Shown here: positions 22,295 to 32,932 of the stretch, one piece after another
How positions within the stretch are numbered: position 1 is the stretch's first letter
How the letters are laid out: every line of letters begins with the position of its first letter
Assembly: GCA_034359265.1 (NCBI GenBank)
Contig: CP136897.1
Location: forward strand, 25,848,001-25,912,000
DNA: 64,000 nt
Source of the DNA: Canna indica
Lineage: Eukaryota; Streptophyta; Magnoliopsida; Zingiberales; Cannaceae
Reading direction: 5' to 3'
Position numbers and translations under genes: made by a program
Notes under the pieces: model-generated
Told to the model about the DNA's origin: nothing
Seen by the model: the letters and a program-made list of their open reading frames with translations, nothing else
The model's database searches: none

Positions 22295-24430
22295 ATGCGC
22301 TGCACAGGCGGCGGCGGAGCCGCCCAATCCTTGGACTCTTCGGGTTTCAGCAGCCCAGTCCCATGGGTGGGGCTCTACGTGGCCGCCGCCTCCATCATCT
22401 GCGCCCTGGCCATGTCCTACGACGCCATCTCGGCCATCCGCCACAGCAAACTGTGGTTCCCCTCCTCCATCTTCTCCCTCAATGCCACCACTCTCACTAT
22501 CCTCTCCGTGGCCACCAAGCTGCCCCTCGACCTCTCCTCCCCCATGCCCTCCCGCCCCGACCAGCTCGCCAAACTCAGCGGCTCCGCCCTTGTGGCCACT
22601 GCCGCAGCCAACCTCCTCCCCTCACTCGCCTCCGCACCGGACGCCTCTTCCGCCATCTCCAATATCATTGCCCTTGCCATTCTTGTCGTTACCATCGCCG
22701 CCAACGTCTGCATCCAGATCGCCACTGGCGTCATCTACACCTTCGTCGCCGAGCACCTCGCCGTACTCGTTCTCACCCTCGTCCTCCTCCTCGTCCTTTG
22801 TTCCTCTGCTCTCGCCGTTCCGACCACTAAGCAATTGCTGGAGAAGCAGTTCGATGACAAGTTCGGTTTGGCCCGTGATCAGAACGACGGCAACAATTTG
22901 GACATTGCCTCGCTCAGAGAATCCGTGAAGGGCTACTGGTTAATGGCGCACACTTCCAACCCGCAGTACGTGCTCGGTCGCTCCGCCACCTGCACCGCTT
23001 CGGGGGTCATTGGTCTCCTCACCTGCCTCATCCTGGCAGAGGCTGCCGTGAGGTCCGTGGCCAAGCACCACCGCCATGGAATGAACTTCTGCAGTGGAAC
23101 ATCAGACTACAAGTGGTCAACCACGGTCGTTTTCTTCTCCCAAGCGGTTGCCGTGGTGGTTGGCACCGTTGCCCCTTCTTTGAGATGGTTCAACGCGGTG
23201 AGCTCCCGAAGGCCCTTCCATGGGAGATTGAGCTGCAGGGATGAGCTCAGGGCGGAGAGTTACTGGACCCTGGGACTAACGGAGTGGAAAGAAGATGCCT
23301 CCTTCACATTCCGGTTCGTTGGCAGCCAATGGAGCAGAAAGACAGCGAACGAACTCAAGAATCTACTTCTCAACTTGTTGGCCAAAGCCCAAGTCTCAGT
23401 GGTGGTAGCTTGCAAACTAATCCGATTGGCATCGTTGTTGCTGATTAGTTGGATACCTCGACGCTGCAGTAGATGGTCCAGTACTGCAGGTTCGAGCAGG
23501 ACTACTTCGAGCTTGACAAACTTAAGTAGCTTCGTGCTGCGTTTGGAAGGGGAGGAGGAACTGGTGAATTTGATGATACAAAGCGAACGCGAGGACACTG
23601 ATCGATGGATTTGGAAGGGCACAAAGAAGAAACCTGCTCATTTAATTAAGCTGATGAGCTACGCAACTTTATCGCCAGTATACCAAGGTGTTTGTGAATT
23701 TGACAGTAGGAGTATCCCCTCCTTGGTTCTTGACGAACCTCCAAACATTTGGGCGATGCCACTGGTGACTCTCACTACCATCGCCATCATTCTTCCTTAC
23801 ATTGAACCTAACTTGGTGGAATCGCTCAGGCGGGGAGTGAGAGAAGGCTTGCAATACGTCAGGCTCGTCGACAAGCATTTAGACGGGCGAGGACTGCACA
23901 AGGCGAGGAAAGCAGCAGATGTGCTCTGGATAGGAATCGATCTGTATGATAAATGGCTCGACAATAACCTCAAACAGTTGATGGCAGAAGAAAATAGCGG
24001 TAAGCAAATCATTGAAAAGCTAGAAGAGATAAGCAGACGATGCGTTACGAGCTTTCAGCAAACTATCACTGAGGTTAGGAGGAATCTACCCGAGTGGCCT
24101 GCAGAATTATGGGCATCCAATTGTATGTACAGAGTGACCAGCACAATATTGCAGGAGTATGATGTCAAATATGGAACGGATGATAGGCTATTTCTCTGGC
24201 TCCGAGCAACTATTTCTGACATATTACGTGCTTGTCTTACGAATCTACCAAAAGTCATTAACATAGAGTGCATTTGCACCTCTAGTGAAGAGAGGGAGAA
24301 GAAAGTGAGGGATGCTGCATTTCTTCTTGGTGAAACTAAACGCATTATTGAGATACTTGGAAATCAGGAACTGATTTGCTCTTATCCCGAGGACAAGACA
24401 TACATTGAGAATTGGTGTGAGACAAGGTAG
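22295..24430 (+). CDS. Plant multi-pass membrane protein of unknown function
   Basis: This is the only intact protein gene in the window, with one uninterrupted exon. I choose ATG 22295 (711 residues); an in-frame ATG at 22175 would add 40 lysine-rich residues (751). Counting from 22295, hydrophobic segments lie near residues 23-45 (WVGLYVAAASIICALA), 58-73, 95-113, 122-150, 153-175, 237-252, 278-296, 365-385 and 487-502. The C-terminal third is soluble, charged and probably helical, with conserved-looking tryptophans. The N-terminal pattern PWVGLYVAAAS...SLNATTLTILSVATKLPLDL resembles a large uncharacterised plant membrane family; I know no function for it. Codons are strongly C-ending at the 5' end and drift to AT-rich at the 3' end. 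Flanks are a LINE tail upstream and a solo LTR 142 bases downstream. Confidence 0.85.
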   Translation: MRCTGGGGAAQSLDSSGFSSPVPWVGLYVAAASIICALAMSYDAISAIRHSKLWFPSSIFSLNATTLTILSVATKLPLDLSSPMPSRPDQLAKLSGSALVATAAANLLPSLASAPDASSAISNIIALAILVVTIAANVCIQIATGVIYTFVAEHLAVLVLTLVLLLVLCSSALAVPTTKQLLEKQFDDKFGLARDQNDGNNLDIASLRESVKGYWLMAHTSNPQYVLGRSATCTASGVIGLLTCLILAEAAVRSVAKHHRHGMNFCSGTSDYKWSTTVVFFSQAVAVVVGTVAPSLRWFNAVSSRRPFHGRLSCRDELRAESYWTLGLTEWKEDASFTFRFVGSQWSRKTANELKNLLLNLLAKAQVSVVVACKLIRLASLLLISWIPRRCSRWSSTAGSSRTTSSLTNLSSFVLRLEGEEELVNLMIQSEREDTDRWIWKGTKKKPAHLIKLMSYATLSPVYQGVCEFDSRSIPSLVLDEPPNIWAMPLVTLTTIAIILPYIEPNLVESLRRGVREGLQYVRLVDKHLDGRGLHKARKAADVLWIGIDLYDKWLDNNLKQLMAEENSGKQIIEKLEEISRRCVTSFQQTITEVRRNLPEWPAELWASNCMYRVTSTILQEYDVKYGTDDRLFLWLRATISDILRACLTNLPKVINIECICTSSEEREKKVRDAAFLLGETKRIIEILGNQELICSYPEDKTYIENWCETR

Positions 24431-24572
24431 AACAAAGAAACTGCAACTACTTATCCTGAGGACAAGCTTCCTTCGACTTCTTCCTAGATTCGCTTCTCTG
24501 CTATATTCTGCAACTACTATGCGATTTTTTTTTGTTTGCCGAATCTGAAAGTAACAAACATCTAGTTGAATT
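24431..24572 (+). other. 3' flank of the membrane-protein gene
   Basis: This 142-base stretch lies between the stop codon and a solo LTR. The phrase CTTATCCTGAGGACAAG at about 24450 nearly repeats CTTATCCCGAGGACAAG inside the last codons (about 24382), a short local duplication across the stop. No canonical AATAAA is present, so the transcript may end inside the LTR. Confidence 0.5.
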
Positions 24573-25769
24573 TGTTGTTCAAATGTTCATCCTAAAAGGG
24601 AGTTGAATAGTGTGTAGACTAATTCTAAGTTCAATTCCACTCTTTATAATTTTAATCAATTTAACAATCTAATTTGAATTCTTTTGAGATGAATGCTTTG
24701 TCAATAACTAAGCACAATCAATCAGCAAGCAGACAAGTATAGAGCCATACAAACACACAATACATATAGTGATTCAGCTAACTCGCCTACTCCACTACTT
24801 TAGTTTCTCATCAAGGATTTTTAAACTCAACACTTCAAGTAATGTTTTCTTAAGAATACAATCAGGATTCAAATCTCAACCCTTTGAAAAAATCTCAATA
24901 CATACTCTCTAGCAAAATAAAATCCTATAACAACACTGAGATGTTTGACCAGCACACCCTACAAGTTACTTTGAAAATTCGAAATAAACAACTATGAGAA
25001 ACAAGTTTAAAGGAGCATCAAATGAAAATCAAACTTGAAGAGCTCATTTCTCAACCTTCAATCTTTACAACGCCTCAAGATGAAAGGAAGAATCACCACG
25101 TAAGGGTTGAAACGTGAAGACCACTTATAGAGAAATTGAGAGTTGAGAACTAGAGCTTGCAAATCACTCTTGACTGCTTGAACACTTGGAAATTAACTCA
25201 ATGGAATAATGAACCAGGTAGGTGGAGGATTTATGGCTTGTATTTACAAGCCTGGAGTGAGAGAGTTGCAACAGGTCGTTGCAACAGATAAAAAAGTATC
25301 CGTTGGCGCCAACCGATCGATCGCCCGGTCGGTCGACCGAACAAGCGATCGGTCATCGACCAGAAGCTCTCTGTGGATTTTGGCCGAAACATGGTCCATC
25401 GTCGGTCGTGGGTCGGTCGACCAACCCATCGATCGGACATCCGACTGAAACACAGTATCAACATAGTTTTGCTAATTTTTACAATTGGTTTTTGTTTTCG
25501 GGTCTACTCTTGGATTTTGGCTTGGGAAATTGTACAAATAGGTTTCGTTGATATCCTAGGGGTATATTACAATCATATATAATCCTAAACCTAGGTTAAG
25601 ACTTGATAACCTCTGGAGTGTTTTGACTCAACTTCTCATAATTTTTCGGACAAACTTCGTAGGTATATCGTTCTATCAACTTGAACTCAAAACTCAACAA
25701 ATGAGTTAAATTCAAATTTGTTATCATCAAAATAGAGAGTGATGTCTAGATTGAACCCTTGGGCCAACA
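24573..25769 (-). mobile_element. Solo copia LTR downstream of the gene
   Basis: It begins TGTTGTTCAAATG at 24573 and ends TTGGGCCAACA at 25769, about 1.2 kb. Family landmarks include GGGAGTTGAATAGTGTG, a GGTCGACC cluster at 25310-25440 and TTTGTTATCATCAAAAT near 25720. The flanks GAATT and AAATC do not form a clear target duplication, so later mutation or rearrangement is likely. Confidence 0.75.
25305..25445. repeat. GGTCGACC palindrome cluster (solo LTR)
   Basis: CCGGTCGGTCGACCGA, GGGTCGGTCGACCAA and related palindromic variants recur over about 140 bases. Their position, next to a degenerate CGTTGCAACAG/CCGTTGG pair, is the same as in the other LTR copies. Confidence 0.75.
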
Positions 25770-25859
25770 AAATCCCCTTCTTTTTCATATTGCTATATTA
25801 TACTAAATATATCCTAATTGTAATTTAATTCTGACTTGGAGACAAGTTAGTCATCAATG

Positions 25860-26443
25860 GTGTTGAATGATTCACTTTTATATGTTTTTTGGTCATTCAT
25901 ATAGGATAGCTTATGTTATACTTCACACACCTCATCTTGTATTTACACATATATATACTTGGACTAGAGTAGTACTATTGGGCTCAATTAGAGTAGACCC
26001 AGCAATGCCTTACAATCCAAATCGAGCCAAACCAGACAGCCCCGCCCGAGAGCTCCTCCTGGCCATACTCTTGAAGTTGACTCAAGCTAGACCAAATGGC
26101 TCCGCCCGAGGGCTCTACCCATTTATACAAGGACACCCACGTCCTTCTTTTTCACGAGGGATACACTATTACAGTACCACTATCTCAGGGGTCAACCTAA
26201 ACCAATTATGAGCAATATCCCCATGAGATTGTCGGACAACATAATCACCTTCACTTGCAATAATTATAAACACAGCAGACCCCAAGTAACCTAAGTTGAG
26301 AGTCAGAGTGTCTTTTGCAAGCCCCCTCTATGCCGGAGTTTCACCTGACTAGGAGAGAACCCCCCCCCCCCCATTCCGGAGTTTCACCTGACTAGAAGAG
26401 ACACCGAACCCGACCGAACTACTCTGATCCTCGGGCAGGAACA
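25860..26443 (+). mobile_element. LTR of Tat-like gypsy element (family T), plus strand
   Basis: The right end CTCGGGCAGGAACA at 26443 is followed by the primer-binding context TTTGGCGCCCATCG. Shared phrases with the minus copy at 10382-10802 include TTGGACTAGA and AGACCCAGCAATGCC. A C11-type run lies at about 26361-26371. The left edge is not marked by a clear terminus and is approximate. Confidence 0.65.
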
Positions 26444-26445
26444 TT

Positions 26446-26453
26446 TGGCGCCC
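26446..26453 (+). other. Primer-binding site of the plus-strand Tat-like gypsy element
   Basis: TGGCGCCC in the context ACATTTGGCGCCCATCGTGG follows the LTR end by two bases. It matches the minus-strand site at 10372-10379. Confidence 0.7.
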
Positions 26454-26883
26454 ATCGTGGGGCCGAGTAAAGCTTACCTCCCCCACAATGGTTGGAACCC
26501 AGAGCCGAGTGACCATCTCCGAACGCTAAAGATAACGCCCCAATGACGATGATTAACCGCAACCCAGTGATGCTGAAATAGTGAGGAGTGACGCTCCGAC
26601 ACCAACCGAACTCCTTGCAAAAGCATGCCAGCATTGGATAAACGACCTGGAGGCGAAGAACCAACGATTAACAAACTAGGTTAAGATGCTGACGTGGTCC
26701 TGAGAACAACCCCCGACCGATCACAAGCGTTGCTGCTCAGAACATGAAGAAAACAACCGCTCAAAAAGGAGGAGACCAGTTTTCATCTTTCGAGACGAGA
26801 TCTCTAACACACCCCATCAATGAAGAGAGAAAAATTCGAAGGCCGTGGGGGTCGTGACTACCCTCCCTATCGACTCGGGACCC
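26454..26883 (+). pseudogene. Leader and start of Tat-like gypsy gag (first part)
   Basis: The phrases AAGCTTACCTCCCCCACA and TGAGGAGTGACGCTCCGACA match the complement of 10215-10355, the leader of the minus-strand relative. The gag reading continues, after a copia insertion of about 5.1 kb, at 31996. No open frame spans this part. Confidence 0.6.
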
Positions 26884-27350
26884 TGTTGGTCTAAGGTTTT
26901 CAACCTTGCTCATAATCTCGATTTTGATGATAACAAACATGGAACAAATGTTTGAGCAAGAAATATTTCCAGGTTCCATGTCGATTTCGTCACTGATTGA
27001 AAAAATCAAAGAAATTGGAAGGATAGTAGTCGACACTTGGATTTCGTCAAGAAGATAGAATTTAGGTTTAGGATGTCCAGCATGTGTTGTAAATCCTCTT
27101 TACGGTGCAAAGAAACCCAAAAACCAAAACCCGAACCCCAAAAAATGAAAACCAGAAAATCAAAAAATGACCTAGAAATTTTTCAAGCCTAGGGAGCTCC
27201 TTGGAGGGCTACATGTTTAGACTATTTCTTGGCACCAAAAGTCCTGGTAATTCTTCCTTAGGTAGAAACAAGTTAAAGACCTATTTTTACGAAATTTTTA
27301 GAAATATTTAACCTAATCATATTTGACCCGAGAGATTATAAAATTCCAAC

Positions 27351-28235
27351 TATTAAAATCATGTTATGTGTGTATCTAAACATATTTTCCAACTATTAAC
27401 TCAAAATGAGGTCTCTAATATGAATTTCAACCTAGAGCAAATTTCATTCAATCAAGATATCATGAAATTTTCTAAGTTATCAAAATTTTACCTACTCATG
27501 AACTTTCAAATATTTATCATGCAAAATTGATCATGAGTATAGAGACATCATTAATGCATGAATATTCAATTAGTACACAAAGATTTTTGCAAAATTAAAC
27601 TCATACCTCATTCCTGAAAATTTTCCCAAACTTTTATTTCCTTTTCCATTTTCTTTTAGATAGCATAGCCTTCCATTAACATTTTCAATTTCCAAGTAAA
27701 CTTCATTAGTAGATAATGAAATTAAGGCTACTAGCGAGCTAACCAAACCAAATAGCAAAGAGAGATTCAAATATCATTTTTAAAATGCATCTTTGCTAGA
27801 TAGTTTGAAATTCATTTTAAATGAAATCAAGTGATACCAAAACGAATTTTAAGCGATCACAAAAGTAATAAATATGAAAATATGATCTCCAACCCTTCCT
27901 ATTGGTTGAAAACCGAAAGGCCACAATGAGCCTACGATTTATAACCGCAAGGTCGCATGAGCCCGTTATAGGCTACATAGGTCTCCGAAGAGAACGAAAA
28001 TCAAAAATAAAAAAAAAACATTTTCCAAAGAACTCTTAACAAGAGCGGGGAAAATAACTCAAATTAAACATGTATCATAACTCCAACTTAAATAAAACAA
28101 ACCAAAGTAAGGAGATGATACAAAGTATACCTAGATGCCAATTTCCATACATATGACATCATGATGGTTTGAAGTTGCAACCAAGGAATGATACTTCATT
28201 TAAGTCCATGGTCAAGTTCAACTCTTCACTTCTCT
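27351..28235 (-). other. Non-coding copia interior, left of gag
   Basis: No gene is visible. The stretch is AT-rich and lies downstream of the minus-strand gag, where pol would be expected, so pol has been deleted. A part near 27360-27420 resembles 7050-7100 in the element nested in LTR A. Confidence 0.5.
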
Positions 28236-29348
28236 TTACCCTTGTGTGGTAGCTTCCCCTACAAGAGAACAAGAAACCTTTGATACCCAAATACCTCTGT
28301 GTCCTAGGGGGTTAGTGGGCTTAGATACCCAAAATATCTTCACAACATTTTTTAATTCATTTACTTTCTTATTCAAGAAAATAATCTCACCTTTCAAATC
28401 ATTCATGGATTTTCGAATAGCATGCAATTGAGTTTTTAACATGCTATTTTCATTCTTTAAATGATCATTTTTATGTTTCGAGTCCTTAATCTCAAATTCC
28501 ATATCATCATGGAAAGAATCAAAAGAGTTAGTATTCAATTTTTTATTTTCTAATTCATGCACATGATAACTAAGCCTTAAATTTTCCTTCTTTAATTTCC
28601 TATTTTCCTTATTCTTTTTCATAAGCAATTCATACATTTTTCTACATTCTTCAATCAACTCATCAAATGACATGCTAAATGAGCTTGATTTGCTAGAATC
28701 ACTATTTTGACAAGAAGCGGTAGAATTTACCTCATCATAAAATCCCACGAGGCAAAGTTGAGAGGTGGCTTCATTGTCATGACAAGAGGATGCTTCTTGT
28801 GATTCGGAGGAGGATGTTGAAGCACTTGTCCACTTCTTGGCAATCTTCTTCGATGGAGGGCAATTCCTTTTAATGTGACCCTTTTCCTTGCACAAGTAGC
28901 ATATAACCTTTCTTTTTTGGCTTTTTGATTTGCTTCTTTGACTAGAAGCACTAAGATTATCAAAACCGAGGTTAGTACTAGGGGAATGACCATTGTCATC
29001 ACCACCCTCAACAAATGTATTAAGCTATTCAGTTTTAGCATAATCATATAAGATATTTAATGTGGCCCATATATCAAACGCGGAAGAACAATGCATAACA
29101 TTTTCAAGTATATCATTTGAAAATGAGCAATATAGAATATGCGTTGTTTTAGCATTTAATTCAAATAATTTAACTTGTTCTTGGGTCCATGCGTTCATGT
29201 ATTCCTTAGGTACAACATATTTTATCTTTACCATGTTAAATACACCTAAACCTTGAATCTTTAGGAATGTATACATTATACTCTTCCAAAGACCAAAGTT
29301 AGACTCATCGAACCTAGGAGGTGTAGAAGCAACCAACTCTAGTGTCAT
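28236..29348 (-). pseudogene. Copia gag with zinc knuckle and coiled coil (frameshifted)
   Basis: The N-terminal block (29348-29025) contains RFDESNFGLWKSIMYTFLK and YKNAWTQ-like spacing (MNAWTQEQVKLFELNAK), typical of the capsid-like gag domain of plant copia elements. A frame change leads to a zinc knuckle LCKEKGHIKRNCP near 28895 (C-x2-C-x4-H-x4-C, first Cys just upstream), which binds the element RNA. A long charged, heptad-like segment follows, KKNKENRKLKKENLRLSYH and KNENSMLKTQLHA, likely a coiled coil. Such an extended C-terminal gag is usual in Sirevirus-like elements. This is the only gag directly attached to the TGTTGG LTR family here. The frame ends in IWVSK near 28290. Confidence 0.82.
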
Positions 29349-29401
29349 TTCCAGATCGAAACAAAGTGTAGAAGAGATGGTGAAATCTCAAAGTACGACC
29401 C

Positions 29402-29415
29402 GCATGGATATCAAT
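29402..29415 (-). other. Primer-binding site, degenerate (copia)
   Basis: On the minus strand, directly after the LTR end CCAACA, the sequence is ATTGATATCCATGC. It matches ATTGGTATCAGAGC at 10 of 14 positions. This ties the LTR at 29416-31043 to the gag at 28236-29348. Confidence 0.55.
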
Positions 29416-31043
29416 TGTTGGTGAAATGGCCACACTAGAGGGGGGGGAATAGTGTGTTAACTAATCTTATTGCCTAATTCCGGTTTTAATCGTTTCTTGA
29501 TTAGTTAGGCTAAGCACGATATTAATAGCAAGCGGAAGCAATAAATATGAAGCAATTAACACAAAACAATATATCAATGCTAACACAATTATTTATACTG
29601 GTTCGGCCCCAATGCCTACTCCACTACCTAAGCATCCCGCTTAGTATTTCCAAACTAAGTTTACTAGATTATATCGTTTCCCTTACAAAGAGAACTTTAC
29701 AACCGGAAAGTCTCAGATCTCAAATTGAAGGCACTTCCACACCCGGAAGTATCCCACCTTCCTACCGAGAGCACTCTCCCACCTCAACCTAAGGGACAAC
29801 TCAACTAATCCTAGTAAACTAAGTTTACAATGGTGGATTTAAGCCTTCACACCAAGGCAACCACCAACTCAATCAAACCTAGCAACCTAGGTTTACACAA
29901 GATTTAATACAATGAAATAAACACCAAAATACAACAACTAATGGAGCAATAAATCAAACAACAAATACTTAGCTCCAAAAGAAACTAGGGTTCTTGCAAA
30001 GATGACTCAAAGAAATCAAGGAGTGGAGATCAAAACTAGAGTTCTTGCAAAGATGACTCAAAGAAATCTTTAGGAATAATCAAGAATGGCTCAATAAAGG
30101 TCAAGATCATGGAGGAAGGCACTCAAGGGCTAGTATATATAAGCCCCAAAGAGAGAGAGCCAAAACAGATCTCCCAACGAGCTGATTTTTGCCCATTGGT
30201 GACGCTCGGTCGCTTGCCGGTGGATCATCGATCGACCGACCGAGCGACCGAAGGCATTTTGCTCATTCTGGGCAACATTCGATCGATCGGTCTGTCGACC
30301 GAAATGTCGCCAATCGACCAGTCGGTCGACCGAACCTGGGTTGGGCAGACTACTTAGGTTGGTTTTTCTGCTTGTTTGCACGTTTCTAGCTTCCGTCTTC
30401 ACTAAGTCTACTTATATAACATTTACTAACTTCAAGTTAATAAATCTAAAACATAAATGTTATATAAGGATTACCCCCCATTTGGACTCAATAAAAATAT
30501 CCAAAAAATCAAAATCCTTATGAATCAAAATCTAGTTTTTGGGGTCCAGTACAAATTTCTAGAAAACAAAAATTTTATAATCTCTCGGGTCAAATATGAG
30601 TATGCTAAAGGCTTCCAAAAATTCCTTTAAAATATCTCGTTATCTAGTTTTTACCCAAGGAACAATTATCGGCATTTTTTGTAACACGAAAATGTCAAGG
30701 TCATATAGCCCTCCAAGGAGCTCCCTAGGCTTAGTGAATTCCAGGGTCATTTTCTAATTTGCCGATTTTTCATATTTTGGGGTTAGGGTTTGGTTTTTGG
30801 GTTCTTATGCATCATAATGAAGATTTACAACATAAACTAGACACCCTAGACCTAAACTTCAACTTCCCGAAGAATCTCGAGTGTCGACGAGCGTCCTTGC
30901 CGATTTCTTTGATTTTTTTGATCGGGGACGTCATGCGCTAACCGATATGGAACCTGAAAATATTTCTCCATGAAATCATTAGTTCCATGTTTGTTATCAT
31001 CAAAACCAAGATTAAGACCAAGGTTGAAAATCTTATGCCAACA
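29416..31043 (-). mobile_element. Copia 5' LTR (TGTTGG family) attached to gag
   Basis: It runs from TGTTGGTGAAATGGCC to CTTATGCCAACA, 1628 bp, with TG...CA ends. Landmarks, read on the minus strand, are the GATAACAAACATGG region near the LTR start, the GGTCGACC cluster (30205-30330), a TATATATAA near 30133-30141 and the CCCCCCTCTAGTGTGG end. The attached primer-binding site and gag make this the reference copy for the family. Confidence 0.88.
30205..30330. repeat. GGTCGACC palindrome cluster (reference LTR)
   Basis: Variants such as CGATCGACCGACCGAGCGA and CAGTCGGTCGACCGAACC occur over about 125 bases, next to the degenerate hairpin CCAACGAGC/GCCCATTGG at about 30175-30199. Confidence 0.75.
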
Positions 31044-31995
31044 GATTTGGCCGATGGTTCGGTCGACCGAAGGGTTGATCGGACTTCGACTGAAAGCTAT
31101 TGGAAGTGTCTATTAGTTGTTCATTCGACCATCGGTCGAATGGTCGATTGACCGAACCTTCGTCCGACAAATCAACCGGTAAAAACACAACGGCTATATT
31201 TCGAGCCATTGAGTGCATTTGAAATGAGCTCTCTTCATATACTACCCTATAAATATGAGACCTCAGCCTTCCTATATATACCCATCTTAATCACTCCTAA
31301 TATTCTTGAGCCATCTTGTGATCATTCCTAAGCTTCATTGAGCCAAATATTCTGGAAAACCTAGCTTTTATCCCTCATCTCCTAAATTGAGCCTTCAACC
31401 TATTGTTACATCACCAAAGGCATCAAAAGGAAGCTAGGATCTTGTGTTGGAGCTAAGTAGTTTGTTGTTTACAATTTTGCTCCATTTGATCTTGTGTTGG
31501 AGCTAAGTGTGTAAAGATCTAGTGTGTAGATCATGAGTTTGGTGGTTACCTTGGTGTAGAGGCCTAAATCCATCGGTGTGATTAGTTTACTAGGATTAGT
31601 TGTGTTGTCCATAGGGTTTGTGGTAGGAGAGTACTCTCGGTAGAAATGCGGAGACTTCCGGGTGTGGAAGTGCCTTTAGTGTGAGAGCGGAGACTATCTG
31701 ATGAAAATGTCCTCATTGTAAAGGAAATAAATTAATCTAGTAAAGCTAAGTTGGAAATCCTAAACGGGGTGCTTAGGTAGTGGAGTAAGCATTGGAGCCG
31801 AACCACTATAAATCAAAGTGTTAGCATTGCTTACTTTACGTATTGAATTACTTGTTGTTTATCTTGCTTCAACTTATTATAAAATTGTAATTTGCCTAAC
31901 TCATTAAGAAACGATTAAAACCGAATGTAGCCTATTGTTTTAGTTAACACACTATTCACCCCTTCTCCAGTGTAGGCCATTCGATTTACAAACCC

Positions 31996-32712
31996 TTCGC
32001 CGAGCACATCATGGCAACGAGTCTTCCACCCTAGTGTAGGTTGGTGACTACCCTAACCCCCTACGATGGTATGCACAATCATACCATACACCTGACGACG
32101 TTCAGGACCATCATGCTCTTCAAAGGAGCAACCAACCCTCACCTCTACAGAGCTTTCCAACTTTCTTGGAGAAAACCACTCTACTATGGTTCGCTTCCGT
32201 CCCACCGAGATCTATATACTCTTTCGCGGAACTCTCCCGCACCTTCCTCAACTGATTTTTCACATCTCGGGTCTACTACAAAATAGAATACACCCTCCAC
32301 TATATCAAACAAGGGCAACATGAACCCCTAAAGGAATACATACGTAGGTTCCAGGCTACTGTTGACTAAATCTCGAATCTCGACCCCCGAGTCGAGCTTT
32401 ACTCCATCAAAAACGGGTTGAAGCCCGGATACTTCGTCGACCAGATCATATTAATAAAGCTCAAATTTGTGGCCGAGTTCCAGGACAAGGCCGCAAGTTT
32501 TATAGAGATGGAAGAGCTTCGTGAGGCCAGAAAGGCCGACGGGTAGAATATCAAAGACATTGTCGAAGATAAAAAAACCCAGATGGGTGGACAGAAAAAA
32601 TGAAGACCGCAACCACCGTGAACAAAATAACAACAGAGGGCTGAGGTTACAACCATGCCCGAATGCCCCGATATGAAAGGTACACTCCTTCCAATACGAA
32701 GAAGGAAACCAT
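31996..32712 (+). pseudogene. Tat-like gypsy gag, second part (decayed)
   Basis: The translation contains PFAEHIMATSLPP, TPYDGMHNHTIHL, QGQHEPLKEYIRRFQAT, ISNLDPRVELYSIKN and LKPGYFVDQI. These align block for block with the minus-strand gag at 9290-10130. Stops (after RRFQATVD and after ARKADG) and a shift near 32270 make it non-functional. It continues the element that begins with the LTR at 25860-26443 and is cut off by a copia LTR at 32713. Confidence 0.8.
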
Positions 32713-32932
32713 TGTTGTTCAAATATCTACACTAGAAGGGGGTTTGAATAGTCTGTAGGCAAATTCTAGGTTGGATTCTAGTCTTTTCGGTTTTAAGCAA
32801 CTTAACACCCAAACTTGAATTCTTTTGAAGTGAATGCTATGAATGATAAACTAAGCACAATTAACTAGTAAGTAATCAAGTAGAGATCAAGGCAGACAAA
32901 CACAATGTATAGTGGTTTGACCAACCCGCATA
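32713..32932 (-). mobile_element. Copia LTR fragment (3' end only)
   Basis: It begins TGTTGTTCAAATATCTACAC, as in the LTR at 24573, and keeps the GGGTTTGAATAGTCTG and CACAATGTATAGTGGTTTGA landmarks. The fragment stops near 32932 where another LTR family starts. Confidence 0.7.

Larger units (their letters stand above)
26884..31990 (+). mobile_element. Copia LTR inserted in gypsy gag, itself split by a second copia element
   Basis: The left end TGTTGGTCTAAGGTTTTC at 26884 and the right end GGCCATTCGATTTACA at 31990 are flanked by GACCC (26879-26883) and AACCC (31991-31995), a 5-bp duplication with one change. The two LTR parts are about 26884-27350 and 31044-31990. Between them lies a minus-strand copia element of the same LTR family (27351-31043). 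The second part holds a GGTCGACC cluster near 31055-31160 and the family end ACACTATTCACCCC. About 250 bases of the LTR seem missing at the inner junction, so the inner event was not a clean insertion. Confidence 0.7.

Noticed and set aside
22290..22928. Alternative frames of 212 and 155 residues in the gene's 5' part
   Set aside because: They are proline/serine- or histidine/arginine-rich shadows caused by the high GC content of the true frame.
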